A DNA stretch of 64,000 bases from Sinosporangium siamense (lineage in GTDB: Bacteria; Actinomycetota; Actinomycetes; Streptosporangiales; Streptosporangiaceae): contig NZ_BOOW01000028.1 of NCBI RefSeq assembly GCF_016863435.1, forward strand, positions 1 through 64,000, written 5' to 3'. The first letter of the stretch is position 1, and each line of letters starts with the position of its first letter. The position numbers and the translations under genes were made by a program. Shown piece after piece: positions 1 to 9,263 of this stretch. The notes beneath the pieces are model-generated. The model saw only the letters and a list, made by a program, of their open reading frames with translations, was not told the origin of the DNA and did no database searches.

Positions 1-141
1 ACCTCACACTCTAGCAGCGAGATCAGCACAGGTGTTCGAAACTGCGTTTCGCCTGGCGGCGAAACGCCTGCCCCTGCCCTGCTCCGCAGGGGTCCGATTC
101 CTCCCCCGCCTGAAGGCGGGGGTCTCCTCGGAGGTATCTGA
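1..141 (+). mobile_element. Probable right end of an IS200/IS605-type element (TnpB C-terminal tail and end hairpins)
   Basis: The window opens in an open frame that runs without interruption to TGA at 139-141 and is rich in Gly and Pro. The same stretch carries three perfect stem-loops: 44-67 (10-bp stem, GCGTTTCGCC), 71-92 (7-bp stem, CCCCTGC) and 103-122 (8-bp stem CCCCCGCC, loop tgaa). A C-rich/G-rich hairpin with a tgaa loop followed by a ctcctcggag block is what I associate with the 3' ends of actinobacterial IS200/IS605 elements, where the last codons of tnpB read through the end hairpin and guide-RNA scaffold. Only the tail is visible, so the transposase itself is inferred. The alternative is a cluster of terminators after an unrelated gene. 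Confidence 0.35.
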
Positions 142-164
142 TGAAACAGACCGCCCCCGGTCGG

Positions 165-1304
165 CTAACCCAGGTTGACCGGGAGGGCCGTCAGCCTGCT
201 GCCGAGGATGCCGCCGTAGTCCGTCTGGCGGAGAGCGGAGTACGGCACAGCCAGGCGGGCGTGTGGATAGTCGGCTTTGAGCACCTCGACGACCACGCGG
301 AGCTCCAGCTGGGCCAGGTGCGCCCCGGTGCAGTAGTGAGGGCCCGCGCCGAAGACGAGGTCGGGGCCGATTGAGCGGCCGGGGTCGGTGTTGATGCCCT
401 GGATGTCGATGAGGATCGGGGATCGGGCGGGCAACCGTACTCCCGCGAACTCGATGTCGGTGCTGGTGAAGCGCCACAGGGAGAAGGGCGCGGGGGAGTG
501 GCGGCGCAGGGTGTCGCGCACGAGCTCGTCGGCCGGGACACCGGGCTCGGGGCCGAGGACGCGGGCGAGGAGGAAGCCCAGGGCGGGGTCGGTCGTCAGC
601 TGTGCGGCGTAGATGAGGGTGAAGAGCAGGTAGTGCATCTGCTCCTCGGTGACCTCGGGCAGGCGGTCACGGAGTTCGGCGGCCAGGCCGTGCCGTCCCT
701 CGCCGAGTGCGGCGGCGGACAGGTCGGCGAAGGCCGCCATGGCCTGGCCGACCTGTTCGGGCTCGTTGGCGTACATCCCCCGGCAGGCTTCCATGGCCTC
801 GTCGACCCGGTCGAGCGGGACTCCGAGCAGGTCGCAGACCACGGTGAGGGGGAAGCGGGTGGTGAAGTCGGCCATCAGGTCGATCGTCTCGCCGGTGGCG
901 GTGCACCGGTGGAGCAGGTCGCGGGCGATGGCCCCGATGCGCTCGGTGTAGCCGCCCATCCGCCGGGAGGAGAAGAGCGGGCTGTGCGCCTGGCGCAGGC
1001 GAGTGTGGTCCGGGCCGTCGGAGGTGGTGAGGGAGAGCTGCGCGTCGGCGGTGGGCTCGAGGCCGACGATCCTCGGGTCCCAGGAGGTCGGGGCGTAAGC
1101 GGTGTCTTTGACGATCTGGGGGTGAACGAGGGCCTGCCGGGCGAGGGTGTCGTCGGTGACGATCCACACCGGACCGCCGCTCGGGGCCTCGGCGCGGACG
1201 AGGGGACCGGCGGCCCGCAGGCCGGCGCGAGCGGGGTGGGGCTCGTCGACTCCGCGCGTGTGAGCGGCGAACGGGTCGACGGTGACCTGGGGAGCTGGGG
1301 ACAT
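165..1304 (-). CDS. Cytochrome P450
   Basis: A 379-residue bacterial class P450, a cytoplasmic haem monooxygenase that needs a ferredoxin partner not encoded nearby. The haem-binding loop is clear near the C-terminus (FGAGPHYCTG, with the Cys ligand). Two other signatures are unusual: the I-helix reads AAQLTT where AGHETT is typical, so the acid before the conserved Thr is replaced by Leu, and the K-helix ExxR reads DTLR. I start at ATG 1304 because GGAGGG lies just upstream; an in-frame ATG at 1340 has no such site. It is divergent from a MarR regulator, with a palindrome between them, so that regulator probably controls it. Substrate unknown. Confidence 0.9.
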   Translation of the reverse strand: MSPAPQVTVDPFAAHTRGVDEPHPARAGLRAAGPLVRAEAPSGGPVWIVTDDTLARQALVHPQIVKDTAYAPTSWDPRIVGLEPTADAQLSLTTSDGPDHTRLRQAHSPLFSSRRMGGYTERIGAIARDLLHRCTATGETIDLMADFTTRFPLTVVCDLLGVPLDRVDEAMEACRGMYANEPEQVGQAMAAFADLSAAALGEGRHGLAAELRDRLPEVTEEQMHYLLFTLIYAAQLTTDPALGFLLARVLGPEPGVPADELVRDTLRRHSPAPFSLWRFTSTDIEFAGVRLPARSPILIDIQGINTDPGRSIGPDLVFGAGPHYCTGAHLAQLELRVVVEVLKADYPHARLAVPYSALRQTDYGGILGSRLTALPVNLG

Positions 1305-1329
1305 GGGCCCTCCATGGGGTAAAATAACT

Positions 1330-1354
1330 GTGTCACGCATTTTCTGCGCAACAC
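1330..1354. promoter_or_regulatory. Operator-like palindrome between P450 and marR
   Basis: Inverted repeat with half-sites GTGTnnCGCA and TGCGnnACAC separated by 5 bp (8 of 10 bases per arm match). It is the only clear dyad in the short divergent intergenic region, where MarR-family repressors usually bind. Confidence 0.5.
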
Positions 1355-1415
1355 AGCAAAGCTACCTCATAATTCACTGCGTGGCGCAGCTACTTTGGAT
1401 AAGGCGGGTGTCATC

Positions 1416-1892
1416 GTGACGAAGGCGGACCAAGGGCGGGAGGAGCTCCTCAGGGAGGTCGTCGGCGTCGCCGTGCCGAACTGGGCGATCCGCGTGGTGC
1501 AGCTCAACAACGTCGTCGCGACCCGGCTCGGCGTCACCGACACCGACGTGCAGTGCCTCCACGCGCTGGACCGGCACGGCCCCGCGACCCCGGGCGAGCT
1601 GGCCAAACTCGTCAACCTCACCACGGGGTCGGCCTCCCGCATGATCGACCGCCTGGTGGCCGCCGACTGCGTGCGGCGCGTCCCCGACCCGACGGACCGC
1701 CGCCGCGTCCTCATCGAGCCGACCCAGCACGGGATCGACCGCGTCGGCCAGGCCTATGCCGGACTGATCACACGCACCAGGGACGACCTCGACGACTTCA
1801 CCGATGACGAACTCCGCGTCGTGCTGCGCTTCGTGACCGCGGCCGAGGAGAGCACGGCAAACGAGGTCCACCGCCTCCAGACCGGCCCCTGA
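1416..1892 (+). CDS. MarR-family transcriptional regulator
   Basis: About 158 residues with the MarR winged helix in the middle: an ATPGELAKLVNLTTGSASR recognition segment and a wing containing DPTDRRR. MarR proteins are dimeric repressors often released by small aromatic or xenobiotic ligands. It sits head-to-head with the P450, sharing a roughly 110-bp intergenic region with a 25-bp palindrome, so auto-repression and control of the P450 are the simplest reading. I chose GTG 1416, which has an AAGGCGGG-like site 7 bp upstream; an in-frame TTG at 1395 would add seven residues. Confidence 0.85.
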   Translation: MTKADQGREELLREVVGVAVPNWAIRVVQLNNVVATRLGVTDTDVQCLHALDRHGPATPGELAKLVNLTTGSASRMIDRLVAADCVRRVPDPTDRRRVLIEPTQHGIDRVGQAYAGLITRTRDDLDDFTDDELRVVLRFVTAAEESTANEVHRLQTGP

Positions 1893-1907
1893 GACCCCGG
1901 CCCCCGG

Positions 1908-3230
1908 CTATCCGGCCGCCGCCGAGAATGCCTGCCGTACATCGTCGGGGGAGTAGCTGAGTGCGGCGCCTGCGGGGGCGGCTTCCGTGACGTGCGGGAG
2001 GTGGACGACGATGTCATACGCGTCCAGCGGGCTCTGCTCGGAGTAGAAGGCGCCGACTCCCGCACGCTGCCGGGTGGCGGCTCGCACGGCGTCGGCGTCG
2101 GCCGGGGACAGGCGCCGCAGATCAGTCGCGAAGGGGCCGTCGTGGCTGGTGTGCATGAGGGCGTCGATGCTGCCTGGCTCGGGTGCTTCCATGTCCGTGA
2201 AGAGGGTGCCGGTGTAGAAATCGGTGCCGGTGTTGAGGGTCCGGCCGGTCCCCGCGGTCGTGCCGATGACGAGATAGTCATCCCCGAGCCGGTCGGCGAG
2301 GTGCATCCCCATCGGGGTCATCGGCTCCATACCGGGGAGGGTGCCCGGCCGGCGCTGGATGTGTCCGTTGTGGGCGGCCAGGACGATTCTGTGCTCTCTC
2401 CGCAGAATCCATTCGACCGTGTCGGCGATCGCCACGTCGCGGTTGTTCATCGCCGTCCACTGGTCGCCTCGGGTCACCGTACGGACGACGGTGTCGAGCG
2501 TGGCCGTGAGCCGCGCCGCGTGGAGCGCACGCTCGTAGTCCTCGACGGTGGTGTGCCGGAGGCAGTCCAGCCGGCGGCCCGCCATGCGCGCGGTGAGTTC
2601 GGCGAGACCCGCCGTCAGCGCGTCCTTGGCCTCGGTGGGCAGCTGAGTGTAGGCGGCCACGGCCGCGGGCGCGGAGAGCGCCGACGGCACCGCGAACGCC
2701 GAGACGGTCTCCCGGATGCGCGGATCGACCTCGAACCCAGGGTCGGCCCGCGCGAGGTAGGCGAGTACGGCGTCCAGGCCGGGCAGTGGCGACACATTCG
2801 AACCGCCCAGGTCGATGCCGTAGAAGCCGAGGGAACGCGCGGCGGTTTGGTTGTGCCGGCGCATCCACTCCAGGTGGGCGGCCATCTGCTCCCACAACCC
2901 CATCAGCGACGTGATGCCGTGAGCCATCACCTGTCCGAGCGGGGCGTCGCCGCCTCGGACCCAGGCGTCGGCCTGCCATCCTTCGGCGAATCCGGTCTCC
3001 ATCGCATAAGCGCTGAACCCATGACGCTCGGCCAGATAACGCAGCAGGCGGTGGCGGAGTTGGTAGAACTCACGGTTGTAGTGCGCGCTCTCTCCAATGG
3101 CCACCACACGGGCGTTTCCGATCGCCTCGTCCAGCCATCCGAGGTCGTCCAGCGGCGCAGCCGGGTCAAGCGTGCGCAGCGGGATGACCGCCTCGTCGCT
3201 GAGCCGTGCGATCTCGGTCGGCATATTCAT
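1908..3230 (-). CDS. Erythromycin esterase family protein
   Basis: A 440-residue member of the erythromycin-esterase superfamily (EreA/EreB, succinoglycan-biosynthesis-like esterases). The catalytic pattern is visible: GESAH at about residues 46-50, a Glu in METGF near 78, and a second His in AAHNGHIQ near 290. In Ere enzymes these residues activate water for macrolactone hydrolysis, but most chromosomal homologues have no proven macrolide activity, so resistance is only a possibility. ATG 3230 has GGAGGAA about 9 bp upstream. It is divergent from an ArsR-type regulator at 3292, likely its controller. No signal peptide is evident, so the product should be cytoplasmic. Confidence 0.85.
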   Translation of the reverse strand: MNMPTEIARLSDEAVIPLRTLDPAAPLDDLGWLDEAIGNARVVAIGESAHYNREFYQLRHRLLRYLAERHGFSAYAMETGFAEGWQADAWVRGGDAPLGQVMAHGITSLMGLWEQMAAHLEWMRRHNQTAARSLGFYGIDLGGSNVSPLPGLDAVLAYLARADPGFEVDPRIRETVSAFAVPSALSAPAAVAAYTQLPTEAKDALTAGLAELTARMAGRRLDCLRHTTVEDYERALHAARLTATLDTVVRTVTRGDQWTAMNNRDVAIADTVEWILRREHRIVLAAHNGHIQRRPGTLPGMEPMTPMGMHLADRLGDDYLVIGTTAGTGRTLNTGTDFYTGTLFTDMEAPEPGSIDALMHTSHDGPFATDLRRLSPADADAVRAATRQRAGVGAFYSEQSPLDAYDIVVHLPHVTEAAPAGAALSYSPDDVRQAFSAAAG

Positions 3231-3291
3231 GACCGCGTTCCTCCATTTGTCTCAGTTTTGGGAACAGTATCAGATGTGAGAACATTGGTTC

Positions 3292-3873
3292 GTGGACAAG
3301 CTTGACCTCCTTCTGCACCCGGTCCGATTGCGCATTGTGTGGGCGATGTACGGCGGGCGCACCCGCACCACGTCCGACCTTTGCGAGAGCCTGCCTGACG
3401 TCCCCAAGGCGACCTTGTACCGCCATGTCGCCCTGCTGGCCGAGGGCGGACTGCTGGAGATCGCCGACGAGCAGCGGGTGCGCGGCGTCGTCGAGCGCCA
3501 CTACCGGCTAAGTCGTGACGGCATGGCCGTCGACGCCGACGCGGCCAAGTCGATGTCCCTGGAGGACCATCGTCACGGCTTCGCCGCCGCGATGGCCGCC
3601 CTGCTCGCCGAGTTCAACGCCTACCTGGACCGCGACGGCGCCGACCCCTTCGCCGACGGAGTCGGTTACCGGCAAGGCCTGATCTGGCTCAATCCCAACG
3701 AGCACGCCGAGATGATCGGGGAACTGCGCCAGATCCTCGCCCCCCGCGCCGCCAACGGCCCCGCCCCGGGCCGCCGCCCCCACCTGGTGAGCGCCATCTT
3801 CTTCCCAACCGAGGAACCATCCGGCCTTGACCTGGGAAACCGCCCGGCGGGGGAGTCGGCGGAAGGCGGTTAG
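3292..3873 (+). CDS. ArsR/HTH_20-type transcriptional regulator
   Basis: A 193-residue winged-helix protein. The N-terminal HTH begins almost at the start (LLHPVRLRIVWAM, then PKATLYRHVALLAEGGLL), the pattern of ArsR-like regulators related to helix-turn-helix 20 proteins, with a C-terminal ligand or dimer domain rather than metal-binding Cys. GTG 3292 is the natural start and the upstream ribosome site is weak (GTGAG). The gene is divergent from the erythromycin-esterase homologue, the most likely target. The last 30 residues are Pro/Gly-rich and probably disordered. Confidence 0.8.
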   Translation: MDKLDLLLHPVRLRIVWAMYGGRTRTTSDLCESLPDVPKATLYRHVALLAEGGLLEIADEQRVRGVVERHYRLSRDGMAVDADAAKSMSLEDHRHGFAAAMAALLAEFNAYLDRDGADPFADGVGYRQGLIWLNPNEHAEMIGELRQILAPRAANGPAPGRRPHLVSAIFFPTEEPSGLDLGNRPAGESAEGG

Positions 3874-4340
3874 CCGTTCCGGACCGGGTGGACCCGTCTC
3901 CAAGTACCCCGGCTCGTGAGCGGTGTTGCGGGAGGGTGTCCGTGATGCCGCAGACGACGAGCGCCCTGCGGCGGATTCGCGTCCCACTGCACGCCATGCC
4001 CATCGGCAGCGTGGTGATCTCGACGCAGCCGGGGAAGTCAGCGGCTCACGCCCGCGACAGAGTGCATCGTGGCACGAGCGGATGGCGTCAGAGGCCGAAC
4101 ATCGGGCGGTGATGCCGTCGGCGGCGAGTGCGGGGGTCAGCGGCGGCGCGGTTGACTGTCGCGACCGCTCTAGCGGGAAGCGGGCGACCCGCCGCCCGGG
4201 CGTGGGCCGCCTCCCAGATCGCCTGGCGCAGGGTGACGCTACGCGTTACGCGTCTGGAACACCGATGGTGGGCTATGCAAGCGCATAGTATGCTTCGCAA
4301 GTGAGCAACTACCTATGCGATTGAATAGGAGCCCTCGACA
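3874..4340. other. 467-bp intergenic region
   Basis: No convincing gene: both strands contain only G+C-driven open frames without a plausible start or recognisable domain. The right end carries the promoter region of the TetR gene at 4341, including the palindrome at 4273-4288. Confidence 0.5.
4273..4288. promoter_or_regulatory. Operator-like palindrome upstream of tetR/ABC operon
   Basis: Perfect inverted repeat CTATGC-aagc-GCATAG, about 50 bp upstream of the TetR start. A related TATGC-ttc-GCA string follows immediately, and CTATGCGATTGAATAG lies at 4313-4328, suggesting a cluster of binding sites for the adjacent TetR. Confidence 0.5.
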
Positions 4341-5006
4341 GTGACCACACCAGGACCCGACCCCGAGGACCTGACCACTCGGGCGCGGATCAGAGACGCG
4401 GCCTTGCGGCATTTCGGGGAGCACGGCTACGAAGGGGCCACGACCCGGGCGATCGCCGAGACCGCGGGGGTGTCCCCGGGGCTGCTGCGCCATCACTTCG
4501 GGTCCAAGCAGGCGCTGCGTGAGGCGTGCGACGCCCACCTGGTCAAGCTGATCACCAGGATCAACGAGCAGGTCGGCGCCGAATCGGAGGCCACCGGGGT
4601 GAACCACCTCGCGATGTCCATGGCCGCCATCGGGCCCTATCAGCGATATATGGCGCGTGCCCTGACCGAGGGGTGGGCCGAGCCGGTGTTCGACGCGATG
4701 GTCCAGATGGGTGAGCAGTGGCTCATAAGGCTCGACGAGCGCCGTTCCGATCCGCCCCTCGCGGACCGCAGGTCCAGGGCGGCGGTGGGCACGGCGATGG
4801 CGTTGGCGGTTGGGCTGCTGCCGAAGCACCTCTCCCGGGTGCTCGGTGTCGACGTGGCCGACGAGAAGGGCGCCCACCTGCTGGCTCTTGCCGTACTCGA
4901 TGTCTATTCCCACCCGTGGCTCAGCCTGGAGGAGGCCGCCGCGCATCGGGAGGCACTTGACAAGACCCGGACAGTGCGTTCAAGCAAGGAGAAGTCTGAT
5001 GAGTGA
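4341..5006 (+). CDS. TetR-family transcriptional regulator
   Basis: A 221-residue TetR regulator: N-terminal HTH at residues about 15-60 ([20 protein letters not shown], then [17 protein letters not shown]), followed by an all-helical ligand domain. GTG 4341 has AGGAG 9 bp upstream. Its last 8 bases overlap the ABC ATPase gene and the permease overlaps that in turn, so regulator and exporter form one transcript. A palindrome cluster precedes the gene. The expected role is drug-responsive self-regulation of the exporter. Confidence 0.9.
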   Translation: MTTPGPDPEDLTTRARIRDAALRHFGEHGYEGATTRAIAETAGVSPGLLRHHFGSKQALREACDAHLVKLITRINEQVGAESEATGVNHLAMSMAAIGPYQRYMARALTEGWAEPVFDAMVQMGEQWLIRLDERRSDPPLADRRSRAAVGTAMALAVGLLPKHLSRVLGVDVADEKGAHLLALAVLDVYSHPWLSLEEAAAHREALDKTRTVRSSKEKSDE

Positions 5007-5922
5007 CGCGATCTCGGTGAGCGGGTTAGTCAAGACGTACGGCACGACCCGCGCGCTGGACGGCCTCGAACTCGCCGTCGGCACCGGAGAGGTGCACGGA
5101 TTCCTGGGGCCCAACGGCGCGGGCAAGAGCACCACGATCCGCATCCTGCTCGGCATGCTCCGGGCGGACGCGGGCACCGCCCGGCTGCTCGGCGGCGATC
5201 CGTGGGCCGATGCGACCGCGCTGCACCGCAGGCTGGCCTATGTTCCCGGCGATGTGACGCTGTGGCCGCACCTGTCCGGCGGTGAGGTGATCGACCTGCT
5301 CGGACAGCTCCGCGGCGGGCTCAACAAGCAGCGCCGCGCCGAGTTGCTGGAGCTCTTCGACCTGGACCCCCGGAAGAAATGCCGCACCTATTCCAAGGGC
5401 AACCGGCAGAAGGTGGCACTCATCGCCGCGCTGGCCGCCGACGTCGAGCTGCTCATCCTCGACGAGCCCACCACCGGCCTGGACCCCCTGATGGAGGAGG
5501 TCTTCCAGGAGGCGGTGCGCGAGGAGCGCCGCCGCGGAAACCGCACCGTGCTGCTGTCCAGCCACATCCTGGCCGAGGTCGAGGAGCTGTGCGACCGGGT
5601 CACCATCATCAAGGACGGGCGCACGGTCGAGAGCGGCACCCTGGCGGACTTGCGCCATCTCACCCGCACCTCCATCCAGGCCGACCTGGCGGCGCCGCCG
5701 CGCGGTCTGGCCGATCTGCCCGGCGTGCACGGTCTGCGCACCGAGGGCAGCCGGGTGTGGTTCGACGTCGACGTCGCCGCCCTGGACACCGTGCTGCGGC
5801 ATCTCGCCGAAGCCGGAGTGCGCGGTCTCGTCAGCCGGCCCCCCACGCTGGAGGAGTTGTTCCTGCGCCACTACGACCGCGGCGCCACGGGCAACGGGCG
5901 GCACGCGGGAGCGGCACGATGA
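4999..5922 (+). CDS. ABC transporter ATP-binding protein (drug exporter)
   Basis: A 307-residue ATPase. Walker A is GPNGAGKST near residue 40 and Walker [13 protein letters not shown] near 155; the signature lies at [11 protein letters not shown] (SKGNRQK in place of LSGGQ, common in the DrrA/antibiotic-export group), and the H-loop is SSH. The C-terminal extension of about 90 residues is also typical of DrrA-like ATPases. It energises efflux by the permease encoded immediately downstream with an ATGA overlap. ATG 4999 overlaps the tetR end by 8 bp and has an AAGGAGAAG site. Confidence 0.93.
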   Translation: MSDAISVSGLVKTYGTTRALDGLELAVGTGEVHGFLGPNGAGKSTTIRILLGMLRADAGTARLLGGDPWADATALHRRLAYVPGDVTLWPHLSGGEVIDLLGQLRGGLNKQRRAELLELFDLDPRKKCRTYSKGNRQKVALIAALAADVELLILDEPTTGLDPLMEEVFQEAVREERRRGNRTVLLSSHILAEVEELCDRVTIIKDGRTVESGTLADLRHLTRTSIQADLAAPPRGLADLPGVHGLRTEGSRVWFDVDVAALDTVLRHLAEAGVRGLVSRPPTLEELFLRHYDRGATGNGRHAGAAR

Positions 5923-7520
5923 GCCCCCTCACCGGCACCGGCCGCCTGATCCGCCTGGCGCTGCGCCGCGAAAGGGCGATCGCCCCGTGGTGGATCCTGT
6001 TGATCGTGGCCTTGGCCCTGACGATGGTCAACTACATCAACACGAATATGGCCACCTATGAGCTGAAGTTGGCGTACACCGTCGACATCATCCCCGGCAG
6101 CCCCTTCCTCCAAGGGCTCGGCGGCAGATCCGTCGAACCCCGGCTGGAGGTGCTCGCCACGTGGCGCAGCGGCGGGTTCCTCTACGTCGCGAGCGCGTTC
6201 GCAGCCGTCATGTCCGTCGTCCGGCACACCCGCAGAGAGGAGGACGCCGGACGCAGCGAGCTGGTCCGCTCCTCCGTGGTGGGCCGCCACGCTCAGCTGA
6301 CCGCCGCCCTCCTGACGGCGGCGGCGACCAGCCTGGTCGGCGGCTTGGTGACGGCTCTCGTGCTGATCGGGATCGGGTTCGAAGCGCCCGGATCCTTCGC
6401 GTACGGCGCAGCCATCACGATGGCGGGCTGGGTGTTCGGCGGCATCGCCGCCGTCGCCGCCCAGCTGGCGCGCAACGCCCGCACGGCCACCGCGATCGGT
6501 CTGACCGTGCTCGCCGTCTCCTACGTGCTGCGCTACGCCGGCGACGCGACCGGGCGGGAGTGGCTGAGATATCTGTCCCCGATCGGCTGGAGCCATCTGG
6601 TGCGGCCCTACCAGGACGAGCGGTGGTGGATGCTCGGGTTCTCGCTCCTGGCCGGCGCCGCCCTGGTCGCCGTCGCCTATCGCCTGCTTGGGCGCCGCGA
6701 CCTCGGTGCCGGCCTGCTGCCGGAACGCCTCGGGCCCGCCACCGCCCCGCACCTGCGCGGCCCGATCAGCCTGGCCTGGCGGCTGCACCGCGGCCTGCTG
6801 GTGAAATGGTCGGTCGCGATCGCGTCCTTCGCGGCGGCGGCCGCCGCGTTGAGCCCGCTGGTGCGGGACCTGCTCTCACGGCCGAGCGCGCTGGTCGACA
6901 ACATCAGAAACACCCTCGGGATGACCGCCGACGACACACTCGGCGGCTACTCCTGGTACATGATCTTGATTCTCGCCTACGCCATCGCCCTGTACCCGGT
7001 GCTCATGACGCTGCGGCTACGCTCGGAGGAGAGCTCTGGCCGCGCCGAAGCCGTCCAGGCGACCGCGGCGACCCGGCTCCGGTGGGTGACCGGGCACCTG
7101 ATCGTGACCGGGCTCGGCACGGCGGCGCTGCTGGTTGTGGCCGGGCTCGTGTTCGGCACACTGTTCTCGGTTCTCGTGGGCGACCTCGCCACCGACCTGC
7201 CCCGCTTCCTGGCCGGCACGCTGAGTGCCGTGCCGGCCGCATGGTGCGTAGGGGCGGTGTGCGTCCTCGGCTACGGCTTGCTGCCTCGGGCGAGTGTCGC
7301 GATCTCCTGGGTCGTGTGGATCGCGACCGCCGGGCTCGGGCAGGTCGCCGGGCCCCTCTACGGGAACTGGGGCGGCAGTGCGCTGGAGCCGTTCCATTAC
7401 GTTCCCAATCCCTTCACCCCGGGCTCTCTGGCGGCCGGACCGATCCTGGCCCTGCTCGCCACCACGGCCCTCCTGCTGGGCGGCGGCCTGCTCGCCCTTC
7501 GCCGCCGCGACTTCGGGTAG
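5919..7520 (+). CDS. ABC transporter permease (polyketide-antibiotic export type)
   Basis: A 533-residue membrane protein with about twelve predicted membrane segments in two halves, each starting with a short amphipathic cytoplasmic stretch. This duplicated layout, and the motif [14 protein letters not shown] in the first half, match the permeases described as polyketide-antibiotic exporters. It overlaps the ATPase gene by ATGA, so the two are translationally coupled and should form a complex. No biosynthetic genes lie next to it, so a role in exporting or resisting external compounds is more likely than self-resistance, but that is inference. Confidence 0.9.
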   Translation: MSPLTGTGRLIRLALRRERAIAPWWILLIVALALTMVNYINTNMATYELKLAYTVDIIPGSPFLQGLGGRSVEPRLEVLATWRSGGFLYVASAFAAVMSVVRHTRREEDAGRSELVRSSVVGRHAQLTAALLTAAATSLVGGLVTALVLIGIGFEAPGSFAYGAAITMAGWVFGGIAAVAAQLARNARTATAIGLTVLAVSYVLRYAGDATGREWLRYLSPIGWSHLVRPYQDERWWMLGFSLLAGAALVAVAYRLLGRRDLGAGLLPERLGPATAPHLRGPISLAWRLHRGLLVKWSVAIASFAAAAAALSPLVRDLLSRPSALVDNIRNTLGMTADDTLGGYSWYMILILAYAIALYPVLMTLRLRSEESSGRAEAVQATAATRLRWVTGHLIVTGLGTAALLVVAGLVFGTLFSVLVGDLATDLPRFLAGTLSAVPAAWCVGAVCVLGYGLLPRASVAISWVVWIATAGLGQVAGPLYGNWGGSALEPFHYVPNPFTPGSLAAGPILALLATTALLLGGGLLALRRRDFG

Positions 7521-7605
7521 GGCTCTGCCCGTGGGCTTCGCGGCCGACGATATCCCCTGTGCGCGGGACGAAATCATGTCGTAGCCGCCGGGCACACTCG
7601 GTGTC

Positions 7606-8247
7606 ATGACGACCTCTGCCGCCATCGCCGCCTACTGGGACGCCGCAGCCTCCGCATTCGACGACGAGCCCGACCACGGGCTCCGATCGGCGCGCATCCG
7701 GGAGGCGTGGTCGCGCTCGCTGGCCTCCTGGATGCCGCCCGCTCCGGCGACGGTGCTGGATGTGGGCTGCGGCACCGGCTCGCTCTCCCAGCTGCTCGCC
7801 GGGGCCGGGCATCGTGTGACCGGGGTGGACCTTTCCCCGCTGATGGTCGAGCGGGCGAGTGCCAAACTCTCCGCCGCGGGTCTTTCCGGGCGTTTCCTTG
7901 TCGGGGACGCGTCCATGCCGCCCACTGGGGACGAGCGATTCGATGTGGTGCTTTGTCGGCATGTGGTGTGGACGTTGCCCGACCCGGTCGCCGCGCTGGC
8001 CCGGTGGGTCGGGTGTTTGTCCTCCGGCGGCACGCTTCTGCTGGTCGAAGGGCGGTGGGGCGTTGCTGTGCCGTACGTCCCCGGGGCGTAGACCCTGCCC
8101 TGGCAAGGGGGTGTCATCGCCGGCGAGCTGGCGGCGGCGGTGCGCCCGCTCGTGACCGAAGTGCGTGTCGAGGACCTCACGGGCATGCCGGACCTGTGGG
8201 GTGGGGTGGTGAACGACGAGCGTTACGCCCTCATCGCCCGTCGTTGA
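7606..8247 (+). pseudogene. SAM-dependent methyltransferase interrupted by an in-frame stop
   Basis: The first 161 codons encode a class I methyltransferase: motif I VLDVGCGTGSLSQLL, then VDLSPLMVERA, and a post-motif region FDVVLCRHVVWTLPDP. The frame stops at TAG 8089-8091. Beyond it the same frame stays open to TGA 8245 and encodes a sensible C-terminus (…LWGGVVNDERYALIARR), which matches how this methyltransferase family normally ends. The gene is therefore either dead or yields a truncated enzyme. A copy of the GCCGTAC repeat lies at 8065-8077, just before the stop, where family similarity breaks down, so repeat insertion may have caused the damage (inference). Confidence 0.75.
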
Positions 8248-8500
8248 ATGCGCAGGGGGTGTTTGCCTTGGCGCGGAAGAGTCTAACAAGAACTCTTATC
8301 GTGCTTACGGATCGATGAAATGGGCCTTGACTGCTCTTTCGGCGCAGTATCTACTGATCAAGGAAGCTTCCCCGATGGATCGCTCCCGGAATTTGCTTGG
8401 GAAATAGGGCCTGCCGGCGGCTCGCCTTCCTCAGGCGGCGGGGGTGTTGAAACCGAACCACAGCGTGTTCCCCTGACCTGACCACAGTAAGGAACCTCGC

Positions 8501-8806
8501 GTGAAAACGAAGAAATTGGCTGGATTCATCTCCGCCACCACACTCGCCGTGACGGCCGCCCTCCTGGGTTCGGCGGCACCGGCGCAGGCAATCCCCTTCG
8601 GCTGCTCCTCTACCCAGACGAGCATCGGCTCGGCCTACAGCTCGTGCACAGGTGGCACCGGATATCACCAGGTCGTGGTTACATACCGGCCCACGGGCGG
8701 GACGGGCTTCCTCAATGCCTACGGTCCCACCGCGAGCCCGTTCGGCACGTCCTCTGTCACCGTCAGCGGCACCATCATCTCGCACAGCGTGAGCAAGTGG
8801 GACTGA
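8501..8806 (+). CDS. Small secreted protein of unknown function
   Basis: A 101-residue precursor with a textbook Sec signal peptide: KTKK n-region, a hydrophobic core rich in Ala/Leu/Thr, and an APAQA cleavage site near residue 30. The mature part is about 70 residues, Ser/Thr/Gly-rich, with two cysteines (near positions 35 and 49) that could form a disulfide. GTG 8501 has AAGGA at a good distance. It stands alone, followed by a strong hairpin at 8887-8916. I do not recognise the mature domain. Confidence 0.75.
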   Translation: MKTKKLAGFISATTLAVTAALLGSAAPAQAIPFGCSSTQTSIGSAYSSCTGGTGYHQVVVTYRPTGGTGFLNAYGPTASPFGTSSVTVSGTIISHSVSKWD

Positions 8807-8886
8807 CGCTCCGCGACTGACCGCACCCCTGGCCGAGCACACGCACCGCGGTGAGCTTAGGCATCATTCTCATTCATTCAGGCTGG

Positions 8887-8916
8887 CCACCCCGTTTTCC
8901 CGGGAAGACGGGGTGG
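8887..8916 (+). terminator. Hairpin terminator after the small secreted protein
   Basis: Stem CCACCCCG / CGGGGTGG, with an inner self-complementary TTCCCGGGAA, about 80 bp after the stop codon. There is no T-run, as is common for actinobacterial terminators. Confidence 0.55.
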
Positions 8917-8927
8917 ACAGTCGATGT

Positions 8928-8940
8928 AATGTTGTACATT
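8928..8940. promoter_or_regulatory. AT-rich palindrome in intergenic DNA
   Basis: AATGT-tgt-ACATT, a perfect dyad in an otherwise featureless region. No gene start follows closely, so its role is unknown. Confidence 0.25.
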
Positions 8941-9263
8941 GACTGAATTGCAATGTCGGCGCCACCCGCAGGTGCGGTGGAATTTCGGCGAACGGATATG
9001 GCGGCGCCTATGGGGTGCGCGGCTTTCACATCACCGCCAGGGGCAAAATCGAGCGTCCTGTCCCTTCAAGAGGCAGGATCTGGATCCGCCTTGTACTGGT
9101 TTCATCTAACGCAAGCGGTCACCTGCGGGGGGCGTGGCTCCGCCGTACTCGGCCCCGGTCGCCGACACCTGAGCGAGGGCACGGCCAGGAGTGGTTTCGG
9201 TTGGCCGGACCCGCCTCTGGGCCATCCCGATATCGTTCGTTGTAAAACGAAAGAGGAGGGACC
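8941..9263. other. Intergenic region without a recognisable gene
   Basis: The plus-strand frame opening at 8953 has no ribosome site, odd composition and no recognisable domain. The right end holds the palindrome at 9236-9251 in front of the small ORF at 9264. Confidence 0.4.
9236..9251 (+). promoter_or_regulatory. Palindrome overlapping the leader of a small ORF
   Basis: TTCGTT-gtaa-AACGAA, a perfect 6-bp-arm inverted repeat directly followed by AGAGGAGGG and a GTG start. It could be an operator or a 5' hairpin that controls access to the ribosome-binding site. Confidence 0.4.

Noticed and set aside
498-1322. Long plus-strand open frame opposite the P450 gene
   Set aside because: Shadow of the G+C-rich P450 codons; repetitive Gly/Val/Asp content and no ribosome site.
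3923-4288. 121-codon plus-strand frame before the TetR gene
   Set aside because: Low-complexity Arg/Ala-rich translation; it runs through the operator region and has no plausible start.
5379-5918. N-terminal extension of the ABC permease
   Set aside because: The frame is open upstream of 5919, but that part is a shadow of the ATPase; ATG 5919 with ATGA overlap is the natural start.
4341-7520. Part of an antibiotic biosynthetic gene cluster
   Set aside because: The exporter looks like those of polyketide producers, but there are no PKS, NRPS or tailoring genes beyond isolated enzymes nearby.
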